Shown here piece after piece: positions 1-7,313 of a DNA stretch of 64,000 bases. A program made the translations under genes and the position numbers. The DNA comes from CAKRJP01 sp963658085 (lineage in GTDB: Bacteria > Bacillota > Clostridia > Lachnospirales > Lachnospiraceae), in the NCBI GenBank assembly GCA_963658085.1, contig CAVKOU010000001.1, positions 109,833 through 173,832 of the forward strand. Reading direction: 5' to 3'. The notes beneath the pieces were generated by a model. It did no database searches. It worked only from the letters and a program-made list of their open reading frames with translations, and was not told where the DNA came from. Position 1 is the first letter of the stretch, and every line of letters starts with the position of its first letter.

Positions 1-518
1 ACAAATACCGGAAGTGATGTATTTTCTTTTGCAGCTAAAACCGCTGCTTTAGCCTCATAGGTATCACTCATGGTTTCTATATGAATCAAATCTGCTCCCA
101 GAGCTTCTCCGTATTTCATAACCTGGGCAAATGCATCGTAGGCCTCTTCAAAAGATAGATCTCCCATAGGCTTTAAAAGCTTACCGGTAGGGCCTACATC
201 CAAGGCTACATAGACCTCCCGTCCATCCTTCACTCCTTCTTTTGCGGCTATTTTTACATTCTCTATAGCTGCCTTCACGATTTCTTCCAGATCATACTTG
301 GAGTCGTGAAATTTAAGAGCGTTGGCTCCAAAGGTATTAGCCAGTACAATCTCACTTCCGGCCTCAAAATATTGTCTGTGAATATCCTGAACCTCTTCTC
401 TGTGTTCAATGTTCCAAACTTCCGGAAGTTCTCCGGGTTTTAAACCTTTTGACTGAAGCAAGGTTCCCATTCCACCATCAAAAAAAACTAATTCTTTTCC
501 CAGTCGATCTAATAGCAT
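1..518 (-). CDS. metH: Methionine synthase (cobalamin-dependent), N-terminal part, runs off window
   Basis: Transfers a methyl group from methyltetrahydrofolate to homocysteine through cobalamin. Only about 172 N-terminal residues are inside the window; the gene continues past position 1. The visible part is the homocysteine S-methyltransferase barrel, with the DGGMGT motif at residues 14-19 and the ALDVGPTGKLL segment typical of the family. The ATG at 518 is preceded by AAAGGAACC. It lies 36 bp downstream of a gene for a separate activation-type protein, which fits clostridial MetH proteins lacking the C-terminal reactivation domain. Because the C-terminus is not visible, a shorter homocysteine methyltransferase cannot be excluded. 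Confidence 0.85.
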   Translation of the reverse strand, partial: MLLDRLGKELVFFDGGMGTLLQSKGLKPGELPEVWNIEHREEVQDIHRQYFEAGSEIVLANTFGANALKFHDSKYDLEEIVKAAIENVKIAAKEGVKDGREVYVALDVGPTGKLLKPMGDLSFEEAYDAFAQVMKYGEALGADLIHIETMSDTYEAKAAVLAAKENTSLPVF

Positions 519-554
519 CTGTTATTTTGGTTCCTTTCATTTAACATATTTCTT

Positions 555-1199
555 TTAGGATCTGCGAAATTCACAGTCTATTTTTCCACAGGCTTCACAG
601 CCTTTTACGGTACACATCTTTGCTTCTTTACTGATTCCAATTAAAGCCGTGACAGATTTGCTTGGACTTAGCATAAGACTTTCTGTCACTGTCACTCCCA
701 CACGCTTGGAAGCTTCCAACATCTGCACAAACATAGGTTGATGTTCAATAGAAAAATCTCCATATCCCGGACTGAACCTTGGTCTAAGATAAAGACTCTT
801 GCCTTTAAATTCTTCTGCCATTTTCTCCTGCCAAACATCCAATTGTTCTTCTAAAGAAGCTGCCGCACAGGCCTGAATCACAACAACTCTTGCCATGTCC
901 GAAATAGAATATTTTCTGAGAAGTCCATCCACTCCAGGTCCCAAGGTAGCAGCCAAAAGTATCGCCTCCTTACAGCCCTTTAAATTCCGTTTCAAGCTCT
1001 TGCTCTCAATATCCAATTGTCCAATCTGAAGGTGTCCGTTCGCTTCCTGATAAATATCAAAAATGCGATAGACGATCTTCATGGATCCCAGCTGATCGAG
1101 TTCTTTAAATACATCCTCAATCAAATCCAGGGTATGATCGTCCACCGCATGATTTCCATAACCAAGATAACGGATCGCCTCTCGCGTCCTAATATCCAT
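555..1199 (-). CDS. Vitamin B12-dependent methionine synthase activation-domain-like protein
   Basis: A 214-residue stand-alone relative of the C-terminal AdoMet-binding reactivation domain of MetH. The core SPGYGDFSIEHQ stretch corresponds to the RPxxGY-type SAM-binding motif of that domain. The C-terminal tail is Cys-rich (CTVKGCEACGKIDC), a feature I recall from stand-alone members of this family. In E. coli MetH this domain supplies SAM for reductive methylation when cob(II)alamin forms. Placement directly upstream of metH suggests that it performs the same job in trans, which is inference. The ATG at 1199 gives the full family length. Confidence 0.82.
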   Translation of the reverse strand: MDIRTREAIRYLGYGNHAVDDHTLDLIEDVFKELDQLGSMKIVYRIFDIYQEANGHLQIGQLDIESKSLKRNLKGCKEAILLAATLGPGVDGLLRKYSISDMARVVVIQACAAASLEEQLDVWQEKMAEEFKGKSLYLRPRFSPGYGDFSIEHQPMFVQMLEASKRVGVTVTESLMLSPSKSVTALIGISKEAKMCTVKGCEACGKIDCEFRRS

Positions 1200-1255
1200 A
1201 AAAATCTATCCTTGTACTCTGATAGTTTTTGTCCTTACGTCATTTCACTACGTTC

Positions 1256-2695
1256 TTACAAAAGGCTATCGTACAACTCCTCATACTGTCTTGCGGAATT
1301 ATTCCATGAGAAGTCTGCTTTCATAGCTCGTTCTACAATCTTATTCCAATCTCGCTTCTTGTCATAATAAATCTGCTCTGCATATCTTACAGTCGCCATC
1401 ATCTCATGGGCATTGTAATTGGTAAAGCTAAATCCTGTACCGGTCTTTTCAAATTCATTATACGGCTCAACAGTATCCTTAAGTCCGCCTGTCTCACGTA
1501 CGATTGGAACTGTTCCATACCGAAGGCTCATAAGCTGACTCAGTCCACATGGTTCAAAGAGGGATGGCATCAAGAATGCATCACAGGAAGCATAAACCTT
1601 GTGAGACATCTCCTCTGAATAATAAATATTAGCTGATACCTTTCCGGGATACTTCCATGCGAAATGGCGGAACATATTCTCATACTGCTCCTCACCGGTT
1701 CCCAGCGCAACGATCTGAATGCTATCCTGACACAACTCATCCATAACATAGGCGATCAAATCAAATCCCTTCTGATCGGTAAGTCTTGATACGATACCAA
1801 TGAGCATTGTATGGGAATCTTCTTCTAATCCCAGCTCCTGCTGAAGAGCGATCTTATTCTTCACCTTCATCTTGCGGAAATTATCTACTGTATAATTCTT
1901 TACAATATGAGGATCTGTGGCTGGATTAAAGTCATCATAGTCAATACCATTAACAATACCGCACAGGCAATTGGATCTGGCATTCATAAGACCATCCAAA
2001 CGCTCTCCATAGAACGGTGTCTTAATCTCCTCTGCATAAGAGTTACTTACAGTTGTAACATAATCTGCATATACGATACCACCCTTTAAGTAGTTGGCAT
2101 CCTCATAGGCCTCCAACTTATCCGGTGCAAAATAATACTGCGGAAGTCCGGTAATATCTCTCACACGCTTTGGATCCCAGGTACCCTGGAACTTTAAATT
2201 GTGAATGGTCATAATTGTCTTAATACCGCGGTAGTATTCATTTCCATATCTGAAGTTATCTAGATATACCGGAATAAGTCCTGTCTGCCAGTCATGGCAA
2301 TGAATGATATCCGGACGGAAATCTATGAGCGGCAAGGCGCTTAAAACAGCCTTGGAGAAAAATGCAAATTTCTCGATATCTGTATACATCTCTCCATATG
2401 GAGCAAAGCCTGCGAAATAATATTCATTATCTACGAAATAGAATGTAATTCCCTGATACTCATACTCAAGGATTCCAACATACTGCTTTCTCCAATTAAG
2501 ATCCATATAAAAATGAGTCTTGTAAGTTAGCTTCTCTTTCCACTCTTGCTTCATGCACATATATCTCGGCAACATAACTCGAACATCGTACTTCTCTTTG
2601 TCGAAATACTTCGGCAAGGATCCAGCTACGTCTGCAAGACCTCCGGTCTTAATAAATGGCACTGCCTCTGAAGATGCAAACAATATCTTTTTCAT
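1256..2695 (-). CDS. glgA: Glycogen synthase (ADP-glucose starch synthase, GT5)
   Basis: Cytoplasmic enzyme that extends alpha-1,4-glucan chains from ADP-glucose. The 479-residue product is full length. It opens with the starch-synthase KTGGLADV motif (residues 16-23), which binds ADP-glucose, and carries the C-terminal FEPCGLSQL and ETGGL motifs of the GT5 GT-B fold. The start at 2695 follows GGGAGGAACTGCA. It is monocistronic here: no other glg gene is in the window, and a candidate promoter lies at 2730-2758. Its upstream neighbour is the truncated spo0A-like gene. Confidence 0.95.
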   Translation of the reverse strand: MKKILFASSEAVPFIKTGGLADVAGSLPKYFDKEKYDVRVMLPRYMCMKQEWKEKLTYKTHFYMDLNWRKQYVGILEYEYQGITFYFVDNEYYFAGFAPYGEMYTDIEKFAFFSKAVLSALPLIDFRPDIIHCHDWQTGLIPVYLDNFRYGNEYYRGIKTIMTIHNLKFQGTWDPKRVRDITGLPQYYFAPDKLEAYEDANYLKGGIVYADYVTTVSNSYAEEIKTPFYGERLDGLMNARSNCLCGIVNGIDYDDFNPATDPHIVKNYTVDNFRKMKVKNKIALQQELGLEEDSHTMLIGIVSRLTDQKGFDLIAYVMDELCQDSIQIVALGTGEEQYENMFRHFAWKYPGKVSANIYYSEEMSHKVYASCDAFLMPSLFEPCGLSQLMSLRYGTVPIVRETGGLKDTVEPYNEFEKTGTGFSFTNYNAHEMMATVRYAEQIYYDKKRDWNKIVERAMKADFSWNNSARQYEELYDSLL

Positions 2696-2729
2696 TGCAG
2701 TTCCTCCCTTAACATAAAATATATGTCTT

Positions 2730-2758
2730 ATTATAACCCATTCGTGTCGATATGGAAA
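2730..2758 (-). promoter_or_regulatory. Candidate glgA promoter with a 0A-like heptamer
   Basis: On the minus strand TTTCCA (2753-2758) and TATAAT (2730-2735) are separated by 17 bp. The -35 is weak. The spacer end contains ATCGACA, that is TGTCGAT at 2745-2751 on the plus strand, one mismatch from the 0A box TGTCGAA. Confidence 0.5.
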
Positions 2759-2762
2759 GCAT

Positions 2763-3296
2763 TTATCTGTTTTTATATTCCAGACAGATCCGATCCGTTA
2801 CCCATGCGATAAATTCAGAGTTAGACGGTCTCCCACGTTCCGGGTTTATAGAACAACCAAAAAGTTCGGCTAATACGTCCACGGCACCTCTGTTCCAGGC
2901 TATCTCAATGGCATTGCGCATAGCCCGTTCCACACGGCTGGGCGTAGTATTGTTTCTTCTGGCAATTTCAGGATATAGCTCTTTTGTCATAGCTTTTAAA
3001 ATTCCTGTATTATTCACAGTCAAAAGCACAGCCTCCCTAAGATAACGATATCCTTTTACATGAGCCGGGATACCAATTTGCTGAAACAGTTTTGTGACCT
3101 GACATTCCAGTTCTTTTCCAAAATCTGGTTGAGACAGCTGTGTCACAACTCCTTTTTGCAAGGCATCCACTAACATTTTCTGTCTGCCTGCAGTGGTAAC
3201 GATCATCACTTCGAAATTACTATTTCTCAGAAAATCTCTTACTAGTTCCAACATGGAGTCATCGTTTTCCAGTACTAAATTATTAATTTTTTCCAT
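2763..3296 (-). CDS. spo0A: Spo0A-like DNA-binding protein with a deleted receiver core
   Basis: The C-terminal about 110 residues are a clear Spo0A effector domain: IGIPAHVKGYRYLREA, then the recognition-helix region TTPSRVERAMRNAIEIAW, then GRPSNSEFIAW. The N-terminus is wrong for Spo0A. After MEKINNLVLENDDSM, which resembles receiver strand 1/helix 1, the chain jumps to FEVMIVTTAGRQK, which resembles strand 4 (PNVIMLTAFGQ). The segment holding the phospho-acceptor Asp is missing, and the conserved KPF Lys reads QPDF. The product is about 177 residues against about 260-270 normally. I chose ATG 3296 because AGAGG precedes it and the predicted transcript begins near 3330, so a GTG at 3332 would lie at or outside the transcript edge. 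spoIVB, which normally sits between recN and spo0A, is absent. The DNA-binding family is near certain; function without phosphorylation is inference. Confidence 0.93.
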   Translation of the reverse strand: MEKINNLVLENDDSMLELVRDFLRNSNFEVMIVTTAGRQKMLVDALQKGVVTQLSQPDFGKELECQVTKLFQQIGIPAHVKGYRYLREAVLLTVNNTGILKAMTKELYPEIARRNNTTPSRVERAMRNAIEIAWNRGAVDVLAELFGCSINPERGRPSNSEFIAWVTDRICLEYKNR

Positions 3297-3336
3297 CAAA
3301 TTTCCTCTAGAGCTTTTAGAGAAGATAGTCACTTAT

Positions 3337-3365
3337 ATTATAATTTGTATATGCTTTTTAAGCAA
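3337..3365 (-). promoter_or_regulatory. Sigma-A type promoter of the spo0A-like gene
   Basis: TTGCTT (3360-3365), a 17-bp spacer and a perfect TATAAT (3337-3342) on the minus strand. The predicted start of transcription is near 3330, giving a leader of about 34 nt before ATG 3296. Confidence 0.72.
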
Positions 3366-3384
3366 TCGGAAATCTGCAATTTCG

Positions 3385-3391
3385 TTCGACA
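3385..3391 (-). promoter_or_regulatory. Exact 0A box upstream of the spo0A-like promoter
   Basis: TGTCGAA on the minus strand, identical to the core Spo0A binding heptamer, about 20 bp upstream of the -35. Two related sequences, TGTCAGAA and TGTCTGAA, lie further upstream (about 3415-3433). Autoregulation is inferred from position. Confidence 0.55.
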
Positions 3392-3398
3392 TTTCAAT

Positions 3399-3414
3399 AA
3401 TATCGCGCGATATT
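3399..3414. promoter_or_regulatory. 16-bp perfect palindrome AATATCGCGCGATATT
   Basis: A perfect palindrome between recN and the spo0A-like promoter. It has no T-tract, so it is not an obvious recN terminator. A dimeric regulator site is the simplest reading; the regulator is not recognised. Confidence 0.5.
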
Positions 3415-3441
3415 TTCTGACATTTTCAGACATGTAAAATT

Positions 3442-5121
3442 TTATAATCTTGCCTTCGTCTGGATGGCCAAATTTCTCATCTCTTTGGCATTTTCTAACA
3501 CTGTATCCGTGATCTTTGCACCTCCAAGGATTCTGGCCAACTCTTTAATGCTTTCTTCTTGCTCCAAAAGATAGATATTAGTGCGGGTACTGCCATCTAG
3601 TGCCTCTTTTTTTATCATATAATGCGAGTCTGCCATAGATGCAATCTGAGCCAAATGCGTAATACAGATCACCTGATGTTTTTTCCCGATAATGGCCATC
3701 TGCTCTGAAACCTTTTGAGCTGTGCGTCCACTGATTCCTACGTCGATTTCATCGAAAATCAAAGTTTCGATGGCATCCTTATCTGCCATTACAGTCTTAA
3801 TGGCAAGCATCACTCTGGAAAGTTCTCCTCCGGAGGCTACATTTATCAAAGGTCTTAGAGGCTGTCCCGGATTTAAAGTAATCATAAACTCCACATCGTC
3901 CATTCCCTCAGATGTATATCGATCTAAGGTTTGAAAAGCAATCTCAAATTTCACTTCGTCAAAATTCAGATCCCAAAGTCTTTCTTCCACTGCAATGGCA
4001 AATTTTTCTGCCTCTGTTTTTCGAAGAGCAGAAAGCTTCAAGGAAGCCTCTCTCAAACGGTTTTCCGCCTCTTTCACCTGGACTTTTAAATTTTCGATGT
4101 AATGATCATAGTCCTCTAACAGAGCAATTCGTTCCTGTTTTTCCTGCCGATAGGCCAGAATTTTTTCTATAGTTTTTCCATATTTCGTTTTTAAATGATT
4201 AATCTCATTTAAGCGATTTTCTGTCTGATAGAATTCTTCTTCGGAATACTCAAGGCTGCTGCTATAAGAACTCATTTCGTGGTTAAAATCACTTAGGAGG
4301 GCATCCACCTCCGCCAGCTGATCGTATAATTCCCTGGCTTTCTTATCATATTCTATGGATCCTTGCAAACACCTGAGAGCATGGCCTAAGGATTCACTGG
4401 CAGACGCGTTCCCCTCTCCGGTATAAGCATAGGCCTCCGCCACAGATTCAGCAATTTTCCTTCCATTTACCATTAATTTATAAGTGGATTCTAATTCTTC
4501 ATCTTCTCCTGCTTTCAGATTGGCATTTTCGATTTCCTCTGTCTCAAAACGCAGGAAAGCTAATTCCTTTTCGCGTTCATTCTCTTTTGCATTTTCCGTA
4601 TGCAATTGGTTATTTATTTCTGTAAATGAATGAAAAGCATCCCGAACCAGGGATTTTTGATATGCAATGTTTTCCTGCCCATAGGCATCTACCATCGCCA
4701 AATGATTCTTTTTGTACAGCAAAGACTGATGCTCGTGCTGTCCATGAATATCTATGAGAATAGAAGCTACTTTTTTTAAATTGGACATGGTAACGGTCTC
4801 CCCGTTAATACGGCTAACACTCCGTCCTTCCATCAAACGTCTGGACAAAAGAATGGAATCATCCTCGGGATAAATATCCATCTCCTCTAATAATTTTTTT
4901 TCCTTTTCTCCTACGGAAAATGTAAGCTCCACCAAACCATAGGGGGCTCCCTCTCTGATCATATCCTTAGTAAATCTGCCTCCTAAAGCTAAATTTACAG
5001 ATCCAAGGATAATAGATTTTCCGGCCCCCGTCTCTCCTGTAAGAATATTAAGGCCTTCCCGAAACTCCACATCGATCTCCTGGATCAAAGCTAGGTCTTT
5101 TACATGCAAGTTTTGTAACAT
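3442..5121 (-). CDS. recN: DNA repair protein RecN
   Basis: SMC-like ATPase that acts early in double-strand-break repair. The 559 residues have Walker A GETGAGKS at 29-36, a long central coiled coil (about 150-370), the ABC-type signature SGGELSRVMLAIK and Walker B TLIFDEIDVGISG near the C-terminus. Full family length. It sits 15 bp downstream of argR and is the last gene of the operon before the spo0A-like gene; the reverse complement of the 110-bp spacer carries the 0A box. Confidence 0.97.
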   Translation of the reverse strand: MLQNLHVKDLALIQEIDVEFREGLNILTGETGAGKSIILGSVNLALGGRFTKDMIREGAPYGLVELTFSVGEKEKKLLEEMDIYPEDDSILLSRRLMEGRSVSRINGETVTMSNLKKVASILIDIHGQHEHQSLLYKKNHLAMVDAYGQENIAYQKSLVRDAFHSFTEINNQLHTENAKENEREKELAFLRFETEEIENANLKAGEDEELESTYKLMVNGRKIAESVAEAYAYTGEGNASASESLGHALRCLQGSIEYDKKARELYDQLAEVDALLSDFNHEMSSYSSSLEYSEEEFYQTENRLNEINHLKTKYGKTIEKILAYRQEKQERIALLEDYDHYIENLKVQVKEAENRLREASLKLSALRKTEAEKFAIAVEERLWDLNFDEVKFEIAFQTLDRYTSEGMDDVEFMITLNPGQPLRPLINVASGGELSRVMLAIKTVMADKDAIETLIFDEIDVGISGRTAQKVSEQMAIIGKKHQVICITHLAQIASMADSHYMIKKEALDGSTRTNIYLLEQEESIKELARILGGAKITDTVLENAKEMRNLAIQTKARL

Positions 5122-5136
5122 ACAACCTCCTGTGTT

Positions 5137-5586
5137 TTATCCGACGATCTTTCCGATCTTATCCATAACCTTCACGGTATCTTCTGTGGTTCGAATGGCG
5201 CACATAACCGTATCATCCCCCGCAATACAGCCTACAACTTCGTTCCATTTTAACGCATCCACCGCTGCTGCCACCGCCATTGCCATTCCGGAAACTGTCT
5301 TGATTACCAAAATATTTTGAGCCATATCCATGGAAATAAAGCCTTCCCGGAGCACTCTGATATAGCGTTCACTATACTGGCTTTCTTCCTCTCGTCTTAA
5401 GGCATATCTTTGTTTTCCATTTTCTCCCGACACCTTGGTAAGTTTTAGGTTCCGAATATCCCTGGAAACCGTAGCCTGGGTCACTTTAAACCCTTCTTTG
5501 TTTAAGTAATCTGCCAGTTCCTCCTGGGTTCCTATGGGATAGGCATTGATGAGTTCTATAATTTTGGAATGTCTGCTTAGTTTCAT
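5137..5586 (-). CDS. argR: Arginine repressor ArgR/AhrC
   Basis: Arginine-responsive hexameric regulator of arginine metabolism. The N-terminal winged helix includes TQATVSRDIRNL (about residues 36-47). The C-terminal oligomerisation and arginine-binding domain has GCIAGDDT, matching the GTIAGDDT motif of E. coli ArgR with its two Asp residues. At 149 residues it is standard length. It lies 8 bp after nadK, in the conserved tlyA-nadK-argR-recN order; no arginine genes are nearby. Confidence 0.95.
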   Translation of the reverse strand: MKLSRHSKIIELINAYPIGTQEELADYLNKEGFKVTQATVSRDIRNLKLTKVSGENGKQRYALRREEESQYSERYIRVLREGFISMDMAQNILVIKTVSGMAMAVAAAVDALKWNEVVGCIAGDDTVMCAIRTTEDTVKVMDKIGKIVG

Positions 5587-5594
5587 AATTTCTA

Positions 5595-6428
5595 CTAATT
5601 TCCCTTCATTTTTCTGCGAAGCATCTCCAAAAAGCTAACGCTGTTTAAGCGAATCAGTCTAGTAACCTTGGAAGATTTCTTGATGGTAATCCGGTCCCCT
5701 GTCTTTAAAACGATAGTATCTGCCCCGTCAAAAGAGATTAAAACCTCCTGTTCCTTCTCTGTTCGACCCTCACAGATCTCAAGTTCCACCACATCCTCCG
5801 GTGATAGAATGATACTGCTGGTATTTAGAGCATGGGAACAAATGGGGGTAATGAGGATCAGTTTTGCAGTAGGTTCCACAATAGGACCTCCCGCAGACAG
5901 ATTATAAGCCGTAGAGCCCGTCGGTGTTCCAATGATTACACCGTCCGCCTCGTAGGTATTTAATAGTTCCCCGTTGACATAGAGGTTGAATCGAATAACC
6001 CGAAGTCCGATCTTTCTGCTCATAACAATGTCATTTAGAGCACTATTTTTTTGTCCATCCTCTGTGATTCCAACAAGCATCATACGGTCTTCTAGGACAA
6101 TATCTCCAGAGACCAAGTGTTCAATGGATTCTTCCAAGTGGCTTACTTCCACCTCTGTAAGATAGCCAAGGGTTCCCATATTGATGCCCAAGATGGGGAT
6201 GTCCTTTTTCCAAAAATATCTGGCAACCTCAATGAGACTTCCATCTCCTCCGATGACTATGGCACATTCTATGCCTTCCGGTACGGAGTCGTCTATAATT
6301 TTTTTATGTTCATCCTTTTCACAGATGGAACAGGTCTTTCCTGCATCCTCCAAAAGCTTCTTTACACGATGAGTTACTTCAAAATCTTTATCCTTCCCAT
6401 CGTTTGTCACTATCAAAAAACGATCCAT
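5595..6428 (-). CDS. nadK: NAD kinase
   Basis: Phosphorylates NAD to NADP. The 277-residue protein carries the family GGDGS motif (residues 60-64), an NDIVMSR stretch and the conserved TPTGSTAYNLSAGGPIV segment that binds NAD and ATP. It is transcribed with tlyA upstream (15 bp) and argR downstream (8 bp), as in other Clostridia. Confidence 0.96.
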   Translation of the reverse strand: MDRFLIVTNDGKDKDFEVTHRVKKLLEDAGKTCSICEKDEHKKIIDDSVPEGIECAIVIGGDGSLIEVARYFWKKDIPILGINMGTLGYLTEVEVSHLEESIEHLVSGDIVLEDRMMLVGITEDGQKNSALNDIVMSRKIGLRVIRFNLYVNGELLNTYEADGVIIGTPTGSTAYNLSAGGPIVEPTAKLILITPICSHALNTSSIILSPEDVVELEICEGRTEKEQEVLISFDGADTIVLKTGDRITIKKSSKVTRLIRLNSVSFLEMLRRKMKGN

Positions 6429-6443
6429 AATCCCTTGTTCCTT

Positions 6444-7250
6444 TTATTTTGTCAATGTATCAAATGCCGCATCAACAGTAGATTCCACCTGAATTTCCGG
6501 AGCAATCTGATCCGTAGCTTCGCATTTTTCCAAATGTACCAAATATTCAATATTTCCCTCCGGTCCTCTAATTGGAGAAAATTCGAGGTTCAATATCGCA
6601 AAGCCGATGGACATAGCATAATCTATGACCTTCTGTATTACTTCGATATGGGTACTTTTCTCACGAACTACACCTTTTTTCCCAACCTTTTCTCTTCCCG
6701 CCTCAAACTGAGGTTTAATGAGGGCCACAATCTGTCCTTTTTCTGTTAAATAATTGCGAATCGGAAGAAGTACTTTTGTAAGAGATATAAAAGAGACATC
6801 AATAGAAGAAAAATCGATAGGCTCTCCAATATCCTCCGGTGTTACATAACGAATGTTGGTTTTCTCCATGCAAACAACTCGTGGATCCTGTCTAAGTTTC
6901 CAGTCTAACTGTCCTCGACCTACATCAATAGCAAAAACTTTTACGGCTCCATTTTGCAGCATGCAGTCGGTAAATCCTCCGGTGGAGGAGCCTACATCTG
7001 TACAGACCTTTCCTTCTACCGATACATCAAAATTCTTGATTGCTTTCTCAAGCTTTAATCCACCTCTGCTGACATAAGGCAATGTGTGACCTTTTATCTC
7101 TATAGACACTTCCTCTGGAAATGTGGTTCCGGCCTTATCTTCTCTCTGGCCTTCCACAAATACATTTCCTGACATTATAATAGCCTTGGCTTTTTCTCTG
7201 GAGGCCGCTAAATTTCTTTTTACTAATAATACGTCCAAACGTTCTTTCAT
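6444..7250 (-). CDS. tlyA: TlyA family rRNA 2'-O-methyltransferase
   Basis: A 268-residue protein with an N-terminal S4 RNA-binding domain (residues 1-60) followed by an FtsJ-like Rossmann methyltransferase. The SAM motif is DVGSSTGGF (85-93), with SLTKVLLPI and LIKPQFEAG further on. TlyA enzymes methylate 16S/23S rRNA cytidines; short forms without the N-terminal extension usually act on 23S only. Members are often mis-annotated as haemolysins. It corresponds to yqxC in the B. subtilis ispA-dxs-yqxC-ahrC-recN order. Confidence 0.92.
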   Translation of the reverse strand: MKERLDVLLVKRNLAASREKAKAIIMSGNVFVEGQREDKAGTTFPEEVSIEIKGHTLPYVSRGGLKLEKAIKNFDVSVEGKVCTDVGSSTGGFTDCMLQNGAVKVFAIDVGRGQLDWKLRQDPRVVCMEKTNIRYVTPEDIGEPIDFSSIDVSFISLTKVLLPIRNYLTEKGQIVALIKPQFEAGREKVGKKGVVREKSTHIEVIQKVIDYAMSIGFAILNLEFSPIRGPEGNIEYLVHLEKCEATDQIAPEIQVESTVDAAFDTLTK

Positions 7251-7270
7251 AGTTCTTTCCTAACATTTAT

Positions 7271-7313
7271 TATAATCGTTATTTTATAATCGTTATTTTA
7301 TACTCATTATTTT
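7271..7313. repeat. Three short tandem units (about 15 bp) over the 3' end of dxs
   Basis: Two near-identical units of ATAATCGTTATTTT, plus a third degraded copy (tactcattatttt). The dxs stop codon (7293-7295) lies inside the array, so the last residues of Dxs are repeat-encoded. Confidence 0.6.

Noticed and set aside
1017..1367. Plus-strand frame over the metH-activation and glgA end
   Set aside because: Shadow of two minus-strand genes.
3399..3414. recN terminator
   Set aside because: Palindrome lacks a loop and U-tract; better as an operator.
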